From: Brevibacillus choshinensis
Lineage (GTDB): Bacteria > Bacillota > Bacilli > Brevibacillales > Brevibacillaceae
Assembly: GCF_016811915.1 (NCBI RefSeq)
Contig: NZ_CP069127.1
Location: 3,695,001-3,759,000, forward strand
Reading direction: 5' to 3'
Length of the DNA: 64,000 bases
Shown here piece after piece: positions 25,144 to 33,707 of this stretch; positions within the stretch are counted from its first letter, which is position 1; each line of letters opens with the position of its first letter. A program made the position numbers and the translations under genes. The notes under the pieces were generated by a model. The model was given only the letters and a program-made list of their open reading frames with translations, searched no databases and was not told where the DNA came from.

Positions 25144-25395
25144 TCAATACTCAATTTCCCATGGCCAGGGCGTCTTGTGCCATGCCCAGCGATCGGGGGA
25201 CGATGAGTTGCCGTACTGCATCAGCGGGCCGCGTTCCTTTTCGTACGCTTTCTTCAGCTGAGCCAGCTGCTCGGACAGCTCTTTGTACTGCTTCACGGCA
25301 CGCTGGTCATCCGGATTCATGTCCAAATAGAGCTGCAGCTCCACGAGTGCAAACTGGACTTCCTGCAATCGTCTCAGCGCATTGCCGTCTGCCAT
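25144..25395 (-). CDS. cotJB: CotJB spore coat protein
   Basis: The protein has 83 residues from the ATG at 25395 (GGAGGGG 9 bases upstream; the frame extends further but without a site). Family marks are LQEVQFALVELQLYLDMNPDD and the C-terminal GPLMQYG ... WHKTPWPWE, conserved in CotJB. It is mother-cell-made and acts with CotJC in the coat. It leads the cluster here. A minus-strand CATACGGT at 25477-25470 fits the sigma-E -10 pattern CATAnnnT, but no matching -35 was found. Confidence 0.9.
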   Translation of the reverse strand: MADGNALRRLQEVQFALVELQLYLDMNPDDQRAVKQYKELSEQLAQLKKAYEKERGPLMQYGNSSSPDRWAWHKTPWPWEIEY

Positions 25396-25536
25396 AGCGG
25401 TTGTCCCCTCCTGTTTTTCTGTTTGCCGTGCACACATGGACGAGCAAACAGACACACTCTTCTGCTATCACCGTATGCAGATGGGCATTTGTCGGTCCCT
25501 CTTTCACGGATCATTTCAATCCCCGGATTTTTTGAA

Positions 25537-25590
25537 ACAAAAAGCCTTTCCTCACGGGATAATCGTTCCCGCTCGGAAAGGCTGCTTTTG
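25537..25590 (-). terminator. Terminator of the 93-residue hypothetical gene
   Basis: AGCCTTTCC (25543-25551) pairs with GGAAAGGCT (25575-25583), with an inner CGGGA/TCCCG stem. On the minus strand TTTTTGTTTC follows. Confidence 0.8.
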
Positions 25591-25605
25591 TTCTCCTATG
25601 GTCCG

Positions 25606-25887
25606 TTATTGGTTCACGGCTTTGTCTTTGCTTTTCGTGACGATGTGGTGACCGATCGGCAAGCCGCGTTGTTCCAGCTCAGCTGCGGTCAGAATATGGA
25701 GCGTCTCACTCTTACACGGCATTGGCATCAACCCGCCCAAAGGACTCATCACTCTTCCGATGGTATCCGTTTCGATGACCACGTACAGTCCTTTTTCCTC
25801 CAGTTGTTGAATAAATTCACCCCAACGCTTGGAAGTAATCTGATCCGCGTGCTTGGTGAACATGACACCCATTTCTTGTGCTAACAT
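25606..25887 (-). CDS. Hypothetical protein, 93 residues
   Basis: GGGGAC lies 5 bases before the ATG. The sequence is a mix of a helical N-terminus (MFTKHADQITSKRWGEFIQQLEEKG) and a beta-rich middle (LYVVIETDTIGRVMSPLGG), ending in a basic tail. No membrane segment or signal peptide. I recognise no family. It stands alone with its own terminator, upstream of the cotJ cluster on the same strand; a shared sporulation role is possible but not shown. Two direct AGATATC repeats (25914, 25930) lie in its promoter region. Confidence 0.65.
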   Translation of the reverse strand: MLAQEMGVMFTKHADQITSKRWGEFIQQLEEKGLYVVIETDTIGRVMSPLGGLMPMPCKSETLHILTAAELEQRGLPIGHHIVTKSKDKAVNQ

Positions 25888-26157
25888 TTCCAGTCCCCTT
25901 TGTTCTGTCCCTCAGATATCTGCTTCAAAAGATATCCTAACAATACAGGGAAACCTCCCGTTCTGGCAAAATCCATGGCAGCCAAAAAAACGCGAAAAAC
26001 GGTTGTTTTTGACCGCATTTCGTTTCAGGAATCACGCCTCGTCATCACGCACGCCATTTGTTCATTCAGACTCGTTTTTTTGCAGCTTGCGTTTTCAGGA
26101 GCAGCCCAAGTTTGTCGATTTCTTGAATGATGGGAAAAGAAATTGCTGGCAGACAGC

Positions 26158-26508
26158 TCAAAAACCGGAAGCGACCTCCACATGCAGCAGCCGGGCAAAC
26201 GAAATCCAATGGACATCGGTGCCGGCGCGCAGCTTGATCCGCCGTTTTTCCCGATCGATGTGAACGACGTGAGCAGACAGGAGGCGCGGCTGCTGTCCGT
26301 CGTAATAGGTCAAAGTCAGGCCGCTGCCCGTCTGATACGCCTGCCATACCCGCTCGCTCATCTCTCCCAGCTGTTCCTGGTCCAGCTGCGGAGGTACATA
26401 GCGGCGCTCCTCCTCCTTGATCCGCGCGTACAACTCCCGATGCTCAGGTAGCACGAACCGGCTGGATGCAAACAGATTATCTTTTTTGGACACACGTGTC
26501 TCCCTCAT
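26158..26508 (-). CDS. YolD-like protein of the SOS polymerase operon
   Basis: The protein has 116 residues from the ATG at 26508 (GAGGAGA 9 bases upstream), overlapping the previous stop by ATGA. YolD-type features are SSRFVLPEHRELYARIKEEERR, a beta-barrel core (GSGLTLTYYDGQQPRLLSAHVVHIDREKRRIKLR; key strands GLTLTYYDG and RIKLR) and the end WISFARLLHVE. YolD proteins are usually encoded beside UvrX-like polymerases in Bacillales and may modulate them. Third and last gene of the operon. No clear terminator follows in the 270 bases to the next gene. Confidence 0.8.
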   Translation of the reverse strand: MRETRVSKKDNLFASSRFVLPEHRELYARIKEEERRYVPPQLDQEQLGEMSERVWQAYQTGSGLTLTYYDGQQPRLLSAHVVHIDREKRRIKLRAGTDVHWISFARLLHVEVASGF

Positions 26509-26897
26509 GGCGTGTTCTCTCCTCGCTGATAGTGTGCGATCCATTGACCGACGAGCTCCTGGCACTCGGCACGCAAGATTTCGATCGAATAAATCGCTTC
26601 CCGCAAATACCCGCGCTGCCGATAGTGCACGACGTAGACATGCCCCTGCCGGCGGTAGCTGACCACTACGCATCCCCGCTGGCGCAGCAGGCGTCGAAGC
26701 TGGTGGTGCTGACGCTCTGCCCAGCGGGAAATCTCCAGGAACAGCCAATCAAAAACCGCCTGATAGGACAGCTTCAGCGGTACGATCCGCACCTGCCCCA
26801 GATCCACCATGACGGCCCGAAACAAGATGCCATGCAAAATGTACAGGCGCATCATCTCCTGCTCTCCTTCTGGCGATCCCACCTGCTGCTCGGTCAC
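26505..26897 (-). CDS. Unknown protein between the Y-family polymerase and YolD
   Basis: The protein has 130 residues. A GTG start overlaps the polymerase stop (GTGA), so it is translationally coupled; an internal ATG pair at residues 15-16 is an alternative. It is rich in Arg, Gln and Tyr. The N-terminal half contains MMRLYILHGILFRAVMVDLGQVRIVPLKLSYQAV, the second half a basic WAERQHHQLRRLLRQRG and a strand-like VYVVHYRQRGYLREAIYSIEIL. No membrane segment or known family was seen. Basic and coexpressed with a translesion polymerase, it may bind DNA or the polymerase. Confidence 0.7.
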   Translation of the reverse strand: MTEQQVGSPEGEQEMMRLYILHGILFRAVMVDLGQVRIVPLKLSYQAVFDWLFLEISRWAERQHHQLRRLLRQRGCVVVSYRRQGHVYVVHYRQRGYLREAIYSIEILRAECQELVGQWIAHYQRGENTP

Positions 26898-28138
26898 TTG
26901 TAATGCCCCCCGATCTTGCGGGCTCGCTCTTTCGCCTGACCTGCTCCGAGCAGAGAAGCTGCCCGCAGGATGGCATCCTGACCGTAGCGGGTGCGGATGT
27001 CATCCATCGCATGGGCGAGCGAACGGCGCTTGTGATGATCCGTGAACAGATTGAGCTGCAGGACATTGTCGGGCACCAGCTGTCCCAGCGTGACGCCGAT
27101 GCTGCGCACGGGGGTCTCCTGCCAATGCCGGTCAAAAAGGCAGCAGGCCGCTTCATACAGCGTCATGGCATCATTCGTCTGCTCCTCCAGCTTCATCTGC
27201 CGCCCAAAGCCTGTCATCACATCGAAATCGGCTCCGCGGCAGCCGACAGAAAGTACAGAACCCATCAGCTCCTTGCTCCGCGCCCGCCGGCACACCTCTT
27301 CACACAGCTCCAGCAGCACGACCTTGATTTCGGCGCCCGTGTGGTAATCCCGGGGGAGCGTCATGTGGTGACCGATCCCTTTTTGGGTATCGTACGTATT
27401 CAGCGAGACCGGCGAGTCATCCAGGCCCCGGGCGGTGCGCCACAGCACCTCGCCATTCACTCCAAAGCGGCGGGTGAGCACATTCGGTGCCAGCTCCGCC
27501 AGCTGCCTGATCTGATAGACCCCCATGCGGTGAAAGTGACGCTTCATCCGAGACCCTACGCCAAACAGCTTTTCAATCGGCAGTTTCCAGAGGGTCTCAG
27601 CCAGCTCCTCCCGCTTGAGCCAAAAAACGCCTTCCTCCCGCTTCTTGGCAAAGTTGTCACAAGCCATTTTGGCCAGCACTTTATTCTCTCCGATTCCCAC
27701 CCGGCAGTTGATCCCGGTCTCCAGCCAGACGCGCCGCCGGATTTGCGCTGCCATCTGCAGGGGATCCCCTCCAAACAGGTGGACACTGCCCGTCACATCG
27801 AGAAACTGTTCGTCAATCGAGTACGGCTCCACCTTATCCGTGAACGCCTCAAAAATTTGGGTAATCTGCATCGAGATGCGGATGTACATCTCCATCCGCG
27901 GACGAACCACCACGAGGTTGCGGCACTTTTGCTGAGCCTGCCACAGTGCCTCCGCCGTAACCACGCCGTACGATTTGGCAATCGGGCATGCCGCCAGGAC
28001 CACCCCGCTGCGCCGCTCCGGGTCTCCCGCCACGACGATTGGTTGATTCCGCAGCTGTGGGTTGGCCGCTTTCTCGATACTGGCATAAAAACTCTGCATA
28101 TCGACCAAAAAAACGATCCGTTTGTTCGCATTGGCCAT
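26894..28138 (-). CDS. Y-family DNA polymerase (UvrX/UmuC-like)
   Basis: The protein has 414 residues; AAGGGGATG precedes the ATG. Catalytic residues are all visible: Asp13 in FLVDMQSFYASIE, Asp109-Glu110 in YSIDEQFLDVTG (SIDE motif 107-110), the finger/palm RPRMEMYI, and the VGIGENKVLAKMACDNFAKK thumb-side motif. The little-finger domain lies at about 240-350, and QLNLF near 375 is a beta-clamp binding motif. Of the UvrX type rather than DinB proper. It performs error-prone translesion synthesis after DNA damage. Two LexA boxes flank its promoter, and two small genes follow with overlapping starts. Confidence 0.93.
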   Translation of the reverse strand: MANANKRIVFLVDMQSFYASIEKAANPQLRNQPIVVAGDPERRSGVVLAACPIAKSYGVVTAEALWQAQQKCRNLVVVRPRMEMYIRISMQITQIFEAFTDKVEPYSIDEQFLDVTGSVHLFGGDPLQMAAQIRRRVWLETGINCRVGIGENKVLAKMACDNFAKKREEGVFWLKREELAETLWKLPIEKLFGVGSRMKRHFHRMGVYQIRQLAELAPNVLTRRFGVNGEVLWRTARGLDDSPVSLNTYDTQKGIGHHMTLPRDYHTGAEIKVVLLELCEEVCRRARSKELMGSVLSVGCRGADFDVMTGFGRQMKLEEQTNDAMTLYEAACCLFDRHWQETPVRSIGVTLGQLVPDNVLQLNLFTDHHKRRSLAHAMDDIRTRYGQDAILRAASLLGAGQAKERARKIGGHYK

Positions 28139-28189
28139 ATTGCCATCCCCTTAGTAATTAGAAAACTGAATGTGATAATCCCTATTTGC

Positions 28190-28241
28190 AGAACAAGCGT
28201 TCGCAAATCCTTTTGTTCTTAGTATAGCAAACAAACGTTCG
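28190..28241 (-). promoter_or_regulatory. Two LexA (SOS) boxes with promoter
   Basis: AGAACAAGCGTTCG (28190-28203) and, on the minus strand, CGAACGTTTGTTTG (28241-28228) each match 13 of 14 positions of the Bacillus LexA consensus CGAACRNRYGTTYG. A -10 TATACT (28226-28221) lies between them, so both sides of the promoter are covered. Confidence 0.85.
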
Positions 28242-28377
28242 CTTTTATACCCCTTCCCTCTAAAAATGTGCTGGTAATTTTTTCTCCAAGAAAGCAGGGA
28301 TTCCAAGCACATGGCAGAATCCTGTACAAAAAAGCAGGTGCGCTGTGTGGCGACCTCTAGAAAAGAAGGTGAGTTCC

Positions 28378-28737
28378 ATGGAATCCTCCCCTCTGCAGAC
28401 AGAAATTGGCGCAGTATTCGTGCCTGTTCGGCACATCGAAGAAGCCCGCGACTGGTATTGCCGGCTGCTCGGCATACCTGCTGATCAAGACATCTTGTTC
28501 GGCCATCTCTACTGCATTCCGATGCAAAAGGGCCCCACGCTCATCCTGGACAGCAAAATTTTCCCAAAAAGCTCACCCAGTGACGCTCCGCTGTTTCATT
28601 TCAACACGCAGGACATCGAGGCAGCTTACCGCTACCTGCAAGAGATGGGCGTTACGCTCGTGAGCCCCATCGAAAGCGGGCACTGGTTTACGTTCCGCGA
28701 CCCAGACGGCAACCTGCTGATGGTCTGCAAATGCTAG
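28378..28737 (+). CDS. VOC-family (glyoxalase/bleomycin resistance-like) protein
   Basis: The protein has 119 residues from the ATG at 28378 (AAGAAGGTGAG upstream). One vicinal-oxygen-chelate domain is seen: PVRHIEEARDWYCRLLGIP, GPTLILDSK, LFHFNTQDIEAAYRYLQEMGV and the typical end WFTFRDPDGNLLMVC. Members are small enzymes or binding proteins acting as dimers; metal and substrate are unknown. Divergent from the SOS polymerase operon across 240 bases, but no LexA control is evident on its side beyond the shared intergenic space. Confidence 0.8.
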   Translation: MESSPLQTEIGAVFVPVRHIEEARDWYCRLLGIPADQDILFGHLYCIPMQKGPTLILDSKIFPKSSPSDAPLFHFNTQDIEAAYRYLQEMGVTLVSPIESGHWFTFRDPDGNLLMVCKC

Positions 28738-28961
28738 ACGGTCTCACCATCTTGCGACAAGTCAAAAAGTGGGCGTTCGCAGATCGGAACGCCCACCGCC
28801 TATGGCTGGATGTCAAAGAGACGAAAAAGTGCGCCCTGCAGCTGTACCTGTCCGAGGGCTTTTGCATGGAGGGCACGCTTCGCGAAGGCCTGCGGACAGG
28901 CGATGAGTACGAATCATTGATCGTCCTGTCCATGCTCAGACGCGAGTACACAGGCAGCTAA
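28731..28961 (+). pseudogene. C-terminal remnant of a GNAT acetyltransferase
   Basis: This 76-residue frame opens inside the stop of the VOC gene (overlap 7 bases). It contains the end of a GNAT fold: RLWLDVKETKKCALQLYLSEGF and GTLREGLRTGDEYESLIVLSML, typical of the ribosomal-protein-type acetyltransferases. The N-terminal about 90 residues, including the acetyl-CoA pyrophosphate loop (Q/R-x-x-G-x-G/A), are missing, so it cannot be an active enzyme. Probably a deletion fused it behind the VOC gene. It may still be translated by coupling. Ends 4 bases inside the convergent lipoprotein gene. Confidence 0.65.
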
Positions 28962-30538
28962 TCCGTCAGATCCTGCTCACTTTGCACGAGCAGCCATTTG
29001 CCATCGCTGCTCGCCCCGATCACCCCAACATCATGGGGCAATCCTTCCAGAATCACCCGCTCCCGGCGCTGGTCGGCGTCATAAAGGCGAAGCGACTCTG
29101 TGGACGGCTTGCCCTCCTTCCCATCCTCCCACTTGGCATACACCAGCAGGTGCGTCCCCGGCACCCACATTCCCGAGCGCTCCAATTCGGTGATCAGCTT
29201 AGCGCCCTGGTAGAGTCCGCCATTATAGTACATCTGGTACTTCCCGTCATCGGACTGGGAATAGCCTGACCATACATCTTGGGCAACAGGGGGATTCCAG
29301 CTGATCACTTTCTCGGTTTTCCAATCGTAGCGCTGGCGAACCTCGGTGAGGCTGTCCGCGTTCTCCCGCATGATGAACGTCGCGTAGCGCCCGGCATCGT
29401 CGAAGGTCACAGGCAGGATCGAACCGTCCGCCTCGCTCGTCGGGATCGTACCTTTCACTGCTCCAGGAAGTCGCTGCTCTCCTCCCGTTTCGAGATCGCG
29501 AATGACGAGATCGAGATCGTCTTTCTGCTCGGCAGCACCCACTGCCATCAGCACGTACCGACGATTATGACTGAAGCTCGCTCCGTGCACGAAGCCCTTC
29601 ACGTTGACGGGAGTCGCCCATTCGCTTTCCGGCACTTGCCCCTCCCCTTCAGGCTTGGCGTAGAAGAAGCCGCGTCGATCCGCGACAAAATCACCGTTTC
29701 CCCGGTAGTTGACGGTCAGCGGTACGGGATAGCGGGTCAGCTCCTTTTGATTCACATCGTAAATGGCATACAGCGGGATGTGGGGCGCATCGCACTCACA
29801 AAATTCCCGATAGCGGTATGCGAGCAAGAATCTGTTTTCCCTGTCCAGTGCACGCGAAACAAAATAAGGAGCGGTTAATGCGGAGATCCTTTCTTTCCGA
29901 GTCCCATCGAGTGATACCCGCCAAATTTGTCCAGCTGGGATGGCAACGGCACGAAACGCTAGGCCCTCCCCGATTTCTTTTCCTTTGAGAGCCTTGGCTC
30001 CCCCAGCATCCAATACGTACTCTGGCCCAGCACGATCGACATCGGGCAGCTTGGACAGCGTCGCCAATACGTGCAGCTGCCGGTCATGGACCCAGTGAAA
30101 CGCAAGGAGAGGCTCTACATAATGAGGCTGGGAGGTATCTTTGGCATGAAAACGAATCGCCTCCTCTACACTGGGGCGATCCATCGGTTCCCGAAAAAAG
30201 AGCGTGTAGGCCTGCGGAGCAGCTCCGACAACCGTGCGTATGGGGGACTGAAGCCGCGGCTCCGTGTCCAGCTGGATTCTCACATCTTCCTTCATCGCAT
30301 CATAGTCGAACGGAATTTCCTCTCTCCGCCACTCAGAAGGGGGCGAAGAGGATGGGGGCACCGCAGCAGGATCATCTGCCGTGGCAATCTTCTCAGGAGG
30401 TGGAGCCGGAGGCCGTGAAGCCACTTCTGTGCCGCCAGACCCGCTGCTCGCCGGATTGCTGCCAAAGCTGCACCCGGAAATAGACAAACCAATTGCCAGA
30501 AACAACAGCCCCCACTGAACAAGGCGAAGCAAACGCAT
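28958..30538 (-). CDS. Large lipoprotein with beta-propeller-like repeats
   Basis: The protein has 526 residues; AAAGGGG precedes the ATG. The signal peptide ends in lipobox SISGC (Cys23). A Ser/Pro/Gly-rich spacer follows to about 70. Residues about 100-180 look like a bacterial Ig-like domain (YTLFFREPMDRPSVEEAI). From about 200 on there are repeated WD40/TolB-like blades, for example GQIWRVSLDGTRKERIS, HNRRYVLMAVG and SSDGKWLLVQSEQ. It is anchored outside the membrane, of unknown role. Function cannot be assigned: it may bind envelope ligands or sense them. Monocistronic. Confidence 0.75.
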   Translation of the reverse strand: MRLLRLVQWGLLFLAIGLSISGCSFGSNPASSGSGGTEVASRPPAPPPEKIATADDPAAVPPSSSPPSEWRREEIPFDYDAMKEDVRIQLDTEPRLQSPIRTVVGAAPQAYTLFFREPMDRPSVEEAIRFHAKDTSQPHYVEPLLAFHWVHDRQLHVLATLSKLPDVDRAGPEYVLDAGGAKALKGKEIGEGLAFRAVAIPAGQIWRVSLDGTRKERISALTAPYFVSRALDRENRFLLAYRYREFCECDAPHIPLYAIYDVNQKELTRYPVPLTVNYRGNGDFVADRRGFFYAKPEGEGQVPESEWATPVNVKGFVHGASFSHNRRYVLMAVGAAEQKDDLDLVIRDLETGGEQRLPGAVKGTIPTSEADGSILPVTFDDAGRYATFIMRENADSLTEVRQRYDWKTEKVISWNPPVAQDVWSGYSQSDDGKYQMYYNGGLYQGAKLITELERSGMWVPGTHLLVYAKWEDGKEGKPSTESLRLYDADQRRERVILEGLPHDVGVIGASSDGKWLLVQSEQDLTD

Positions 30539-30650
30539 AAAGAAACGCCCCTTTATCTCATCTGGAAATTTTTCCTAATGCTGATATTGACGTTGCTACT
30601 GCCTGATTCGTTTCGGTGGATACTCAAAATCCGGGCGGCGTCTGTACGAG

Positions 30651-30686
30651 AAAAAGCCTCCTCTGTTCGTATCAGAGAAGGCTTTA
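30651..30686 (-). terminator. Terminator of the sdaAB-sdaAA-recG operon
   Basis: AAAGCCT-C-CTCTG (30653 on) pairs with CAGAG-A-AGGCTTT (to 30686). On the minus strand the stem is followed by a T-run (TTTTTCTCG). It lies 28 bases after the recG stop. Confidence 0.8.
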
Positions 30687-30713
30687 CCCTAGCTATGTCG
30701 CAGTATTTCGTTT

Positions 30714-32768
30714 CTAGTCAAAGACGATTCCATCCAGTACGCCTTCACGCTTCAAGTAATCGCGCAGCCAGCGGTACTGATCATCGCGCCAAAAGGCAGA
30801 GTCCGCCACGAGCTTGGCAGTCTCCTGGCGAGCCACCTCCAGCGCCTTGTAGTCGCTCAAGAGATCCGCCACTTTAAATTCGGGGAGACCGCTCTGCTTG
30901 GTGCCGAAGAAATCGCCAGGCCCGCGAAGCTCGAGATCGCGCTGGGACAGCTCGAAACCGTCCGTCGTCTCGCACATGACACGCATCCGCTCTTTTCCGA
31001 TTTCCGACTTGGGATCGGCAATCAGCACGCAATAGGACTGCTCAGAGCCGCGGCCTACACGTCCGCGCAATTGGTGCAGCTGCGCGAGGCCAAATCGCTC
31101 CGCGTCATAGATGACCATGTAGGTGGCATTCGGCACGTTTACCCCGACCTCGACGACCGTAGTGGAAACAAGTACAGCGTGCTCCCCGGCGAGAAAGGCC
31201 TGCATGACCGCATCCTTTTCCTTGGCAGGCAGACGTCCGTGCATCAGACCTACGCCAAACTCGGGAAAAACGTGCGTGAGCTGTGCATGGACGTCAATCG
31301 CATTTTGCACGTCCAGCTTTTCGGACTCTTCGATCAACGGACAGATGACGTATGCCTGACGCCCTTTTCGCAGCTCGTCACGCATCTGCTCCAGAACGGC
31401 CGGGAACTGATCGTGCTTTTTCCACGTCGTCTCGATCGGCTTGCGACCCGCCGGCATCTGATCGATCGTGGAGACATCCATATCGCCAAACGCGGTAATT
31501 GCCAGCGTCCGGGGAATGGGGGTCGCTGTCATGAATAAAACGTCAGGTGACAGCCCCTTGCTGCGCAAAATCCGCCGCTGCTCCACCCCAAAGCGGTGCT
31601 GCTCGTCGGTGATGACCAGACCCAGGCGCGAAAAGAAGACATCCTCCTGGATCAAAGCATGCGTCCCGACGATGACATCAATGAGCCCCATCTGCAAGGA
31701 CCCGATGACCTCACGCCTGCGTTTGGCCGTGAGCGATCCGGACAAAAGCGCCACCTCGATGCCGTACGGAGACAACAGATTGGTCAGGGACTGGACGTGC
31801 TGTTCGGCCAAAATTTCCGTCGGCACCATCAGCGCTCCCTGGAATCCCGCTTTGACAGCGGCAATCAGCGCGATGGCGGCGACGACCGTTTTCCCCGAGC
31901 CTACGTCCCCTTGCAGCAAGCGATTCATCGCGTGCGGCGCGCGCATATCGTCTAGAATTTCCTTCACGACCCGCTTTTGTGCATCCGTGAGCGGAAACGG
32001 CAAAGAAGCAACAAATTGGCGGACCTCCTCCATCGGGATGGACAAGGCCATTCCAGCTGTCTGCTCCCGATTCACACGGCGCAGCGTCTGCATCTTCAGC
32101 TGGAATAGGAACAGCTCTTCGAACATGATCCGCCGCCGCGCCTGTCTCCCCACTTCCGCATTGGCCGGAAAATGGATGGTATGAAAAGCCTCGACCCGCG
32201 GCATCAGTCGATAGCGCTCCACGATATCGGGAGGCAAAATTTCCGGTATCTCCTGACCGTATTGTCGCAGCGCCAGCTGGATGGTTTTGCGCAGCAGATT
32301 GTGCGTGACGTCGCCGCCAAGCGGATAGACGGGTGCCAGCTCGCCGCGTTTGGCGGCCCGCTCCGAATCCACCTCGGTCATTTCATTGACCGTGACCTGC
32401 AGCTTGTGCTTGTCCCACTTTCCCGTGAGGAGGATTTCCTTGCCTGGCGACAATCTCGTCTTCACGAACGTCTGATTGAACCAGACCGCAGTGACGACCA
32501 CCCGATCCATGACTACCTTGACGGAAATGCGAGATTTGCCTTTTCCATAAAAACGAACAGAGGGTTCGCCGTAGACAGTACCTGCCAGCGTGACCCTCTC
32601 TCCGTCTTTTACCTCTGTCAAATCACGCACGCGGTAGTCTTCGTACCGAGTCGGGAAGTACTCCAGCAGATCACCTACGCTGTGAATCCCGAGCCCGGCA
32701 AAAGCCTTCGCCCGCTCTTCTCCTACCCCGTGCAGCTTGGAGACGGGCGCTTGATAAGCCGTGGTCAT
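30714..32768 (-). CDS. recG: ATP-dependent DNA helicase RecG
   Basis: The protein has 684 residues from the ATG at 32768, which overlaps the sdaAA stop by one base (TAATG); the longer frame runs into sdaAA and was trimmed. The N-terminal wedge/OB domain (about 1-250) binds fork junctions. Helicase motifs are GDVGSGKT at 287-294, DEQH at 388-391, TATPIPRTLAITAFGDMD, and the C-terminal RGRVGRG motif VI. RecG regresses stalled replication forks and drives branch migration. Location after the serine dehydratase genes is conserved in Bacillales. Confidence 0.96.
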   Translation of the reverse strand: MTTAYQAPVSKLHGVGEERAKAFAGLGIHSVGDLLEYFPTRYEDYRVRDLTEVKDGERVTLAGTVYGEPSVRFYGKGKSRISVKVVMDRVVVTAVWFNQTFVKTRLSPGKEILLTGKWDKHKLQVTVNEMTEVDSERAAKRGELAPVYPLGGDVTHNLLRKTIQLALRQYGQEIPEILPPDIVERYRLMPRVEAFHTIHFPANAEVGRQARRRIMFEELFLFQLKMQTLRRVNREQTAGMALSIPMEEVRQFVASLPFPLTDAQKRVVKEILDDMRAPHAMNRLLQGDVGSGKTVVAAIALIAAVKAGFQGALMVPTEILAEQHVQSLTNLLSPYGIEVALLSGSLTAKRRREVIGSLQMGLIDVIVGTHALIQEDVFFSRLGLVITDEQHRFGVEQRRILRSKGLSPDVLFMTATPIPRTLAITAFGDMDVSTIDQMPAGRKPIETTWKKHDQFPAVLEQMRDELRKGRQAYVICPLIEESEKLDVQNAIDVHAQLTHVFPEFGVGLMHGRLPAKEKDAVMQAFLAGEHAVLVSTTVVEVGVNVPNATYMVIYDAERFGLAQLHQLRGRVGRGSEQSYCVLIADPKSEIGKERMRVMCETTDGFELSQRDLELRGPGDFFGTKQSGLPEFKVADLLSDYKALEVARQETAKLVADSAFWRDDQYRWLRDYLKREGVLDGIVFD

Positions 32769-33652
32769 TACTTGTCCAACCGAACGCCGAAAATCTTGGC
32801 CTCGATTTGGCGCCCTGTCTGAGTCGCGGCCAGTCCGCCCTGAGCCGTCTCCTTCAGCGTCGTAGGCATCGCGCATCCGATCCGGTACATCGCCTCGATG
32901 ACTTCATCCGTCGGAATGACGCTCTTGATTCCTGCCAAAGCCATGTCAGCCGCAACGGTCGCGATGGCAGCTCCCATCGCATTGCGCTTGACACAAGGCA
33001 CCTCCACCAGTCCGGCTACGGGGTCACAGACCAGACCGAGCATGTTTTTCAGCGCGATCGCTACCGCTTGCGCCGATTCCTCCGGCGTACCGCCCGCCAT
33101 TTCTACGATCGCCGCTGCCGCCATCGCAGTCGCCGAACCGACTTCCGCCTGACAGCCTCCTGCCGCGCCGGAAATAAACGCATTGTTGGCGATGCAGTAG
33201 CCGATTGCCCCAGCTGCAAACAGGTAGTTCACCATGTCCTCTCGGGACGGCTGCAGCTTGTCAGATACCGCAAACAGCGTTCCCGGAACAATCCCGCAAG
33301 CACCTGCCGTCGGCGTCGCCACGATGGTCCCCATCGCTGCATTGACTTCATTCACCGCCACCGACATCGAGACGGCATTGAGGAGCGTCGGTCCCGACAA
33401 AAAGGGCTTGTTCTTCATATAATCCTGCAGTTTCTTCGCGTCCCCGCCCGTGAGTCCACTGTGTGAGCGAATGTCTTCCGTCAGACCACGGCGAACCGCT
33501 TTTTCCATGACATCCAGATTGGCGTACATTTCCTCCATGATGGCTTCTCGCGTGCGCTGGGATACTTCCATCTCTGCTTCGATCATCACTTGGGAGATTT
33601 TCTTTCCCTGTGACTGTGCCAATTCAACCAATTCGGCTACATTGCGAAACAT
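32768..33652 (-). CDS. sdaAA: L-serine dehydratase, iron-sulfur alpha subunit
   Basis: The protein has 294 residues. It makes pyruvate and ammonia from L-serine with SdaAB. The [4Fe-4S] cluster cysteines are probably Cys167 (GGCQAE), Cys209 (VCDPVAG) and Cys220 (VPCVKRN). GACGIVPGTLFAV around 117-129 and GAAGGCQAEVGSATAMAAAA form the substrate pocket. Typical length for the two-subunit Firmicute enzyme. It lies 55 bases downstream of sdaAB and touches recG. Confidence 0.95.
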   Translation of the reverse strand: MFRNVAELVELAQSQGKKISQVMIEAEMEVSQRTREAIMEEMYANLDVMEKAVRRGLTEDIRSHSGLTGGDAKKLQDYMKNKPFLSGPTLLNAVSMSVAVNEVNAAMGTIVATPTAGACGIVPGTLFAVSDKLQPSREDMVNYLFAAGAIGYCIANNAFISGAAGGCQAEVGSATAMAAAAIVEMAGGTPEESAQAVAIALKNMLGLVCDPVAGLVEVPCVKRNAMGAAIATVAADMALAGIKSVIPTDEVIEAMYRIGCAMPTTLKETAQGGLAATQTGRQIEAKIFGVRLDK

Positions 33653-33707
33653 CTCATTGATTCACTCCTCTACTCCCGCTTTTTCGTTTGGGCCATTTCG
33701 TCATTCG

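Noticed and set aside
26903..28222. Plus-strand open frame of 439 codons
   Set aside because: Antisense to the Y-family polymerase with all catalytic motifs; His/Arg-rich shadow.
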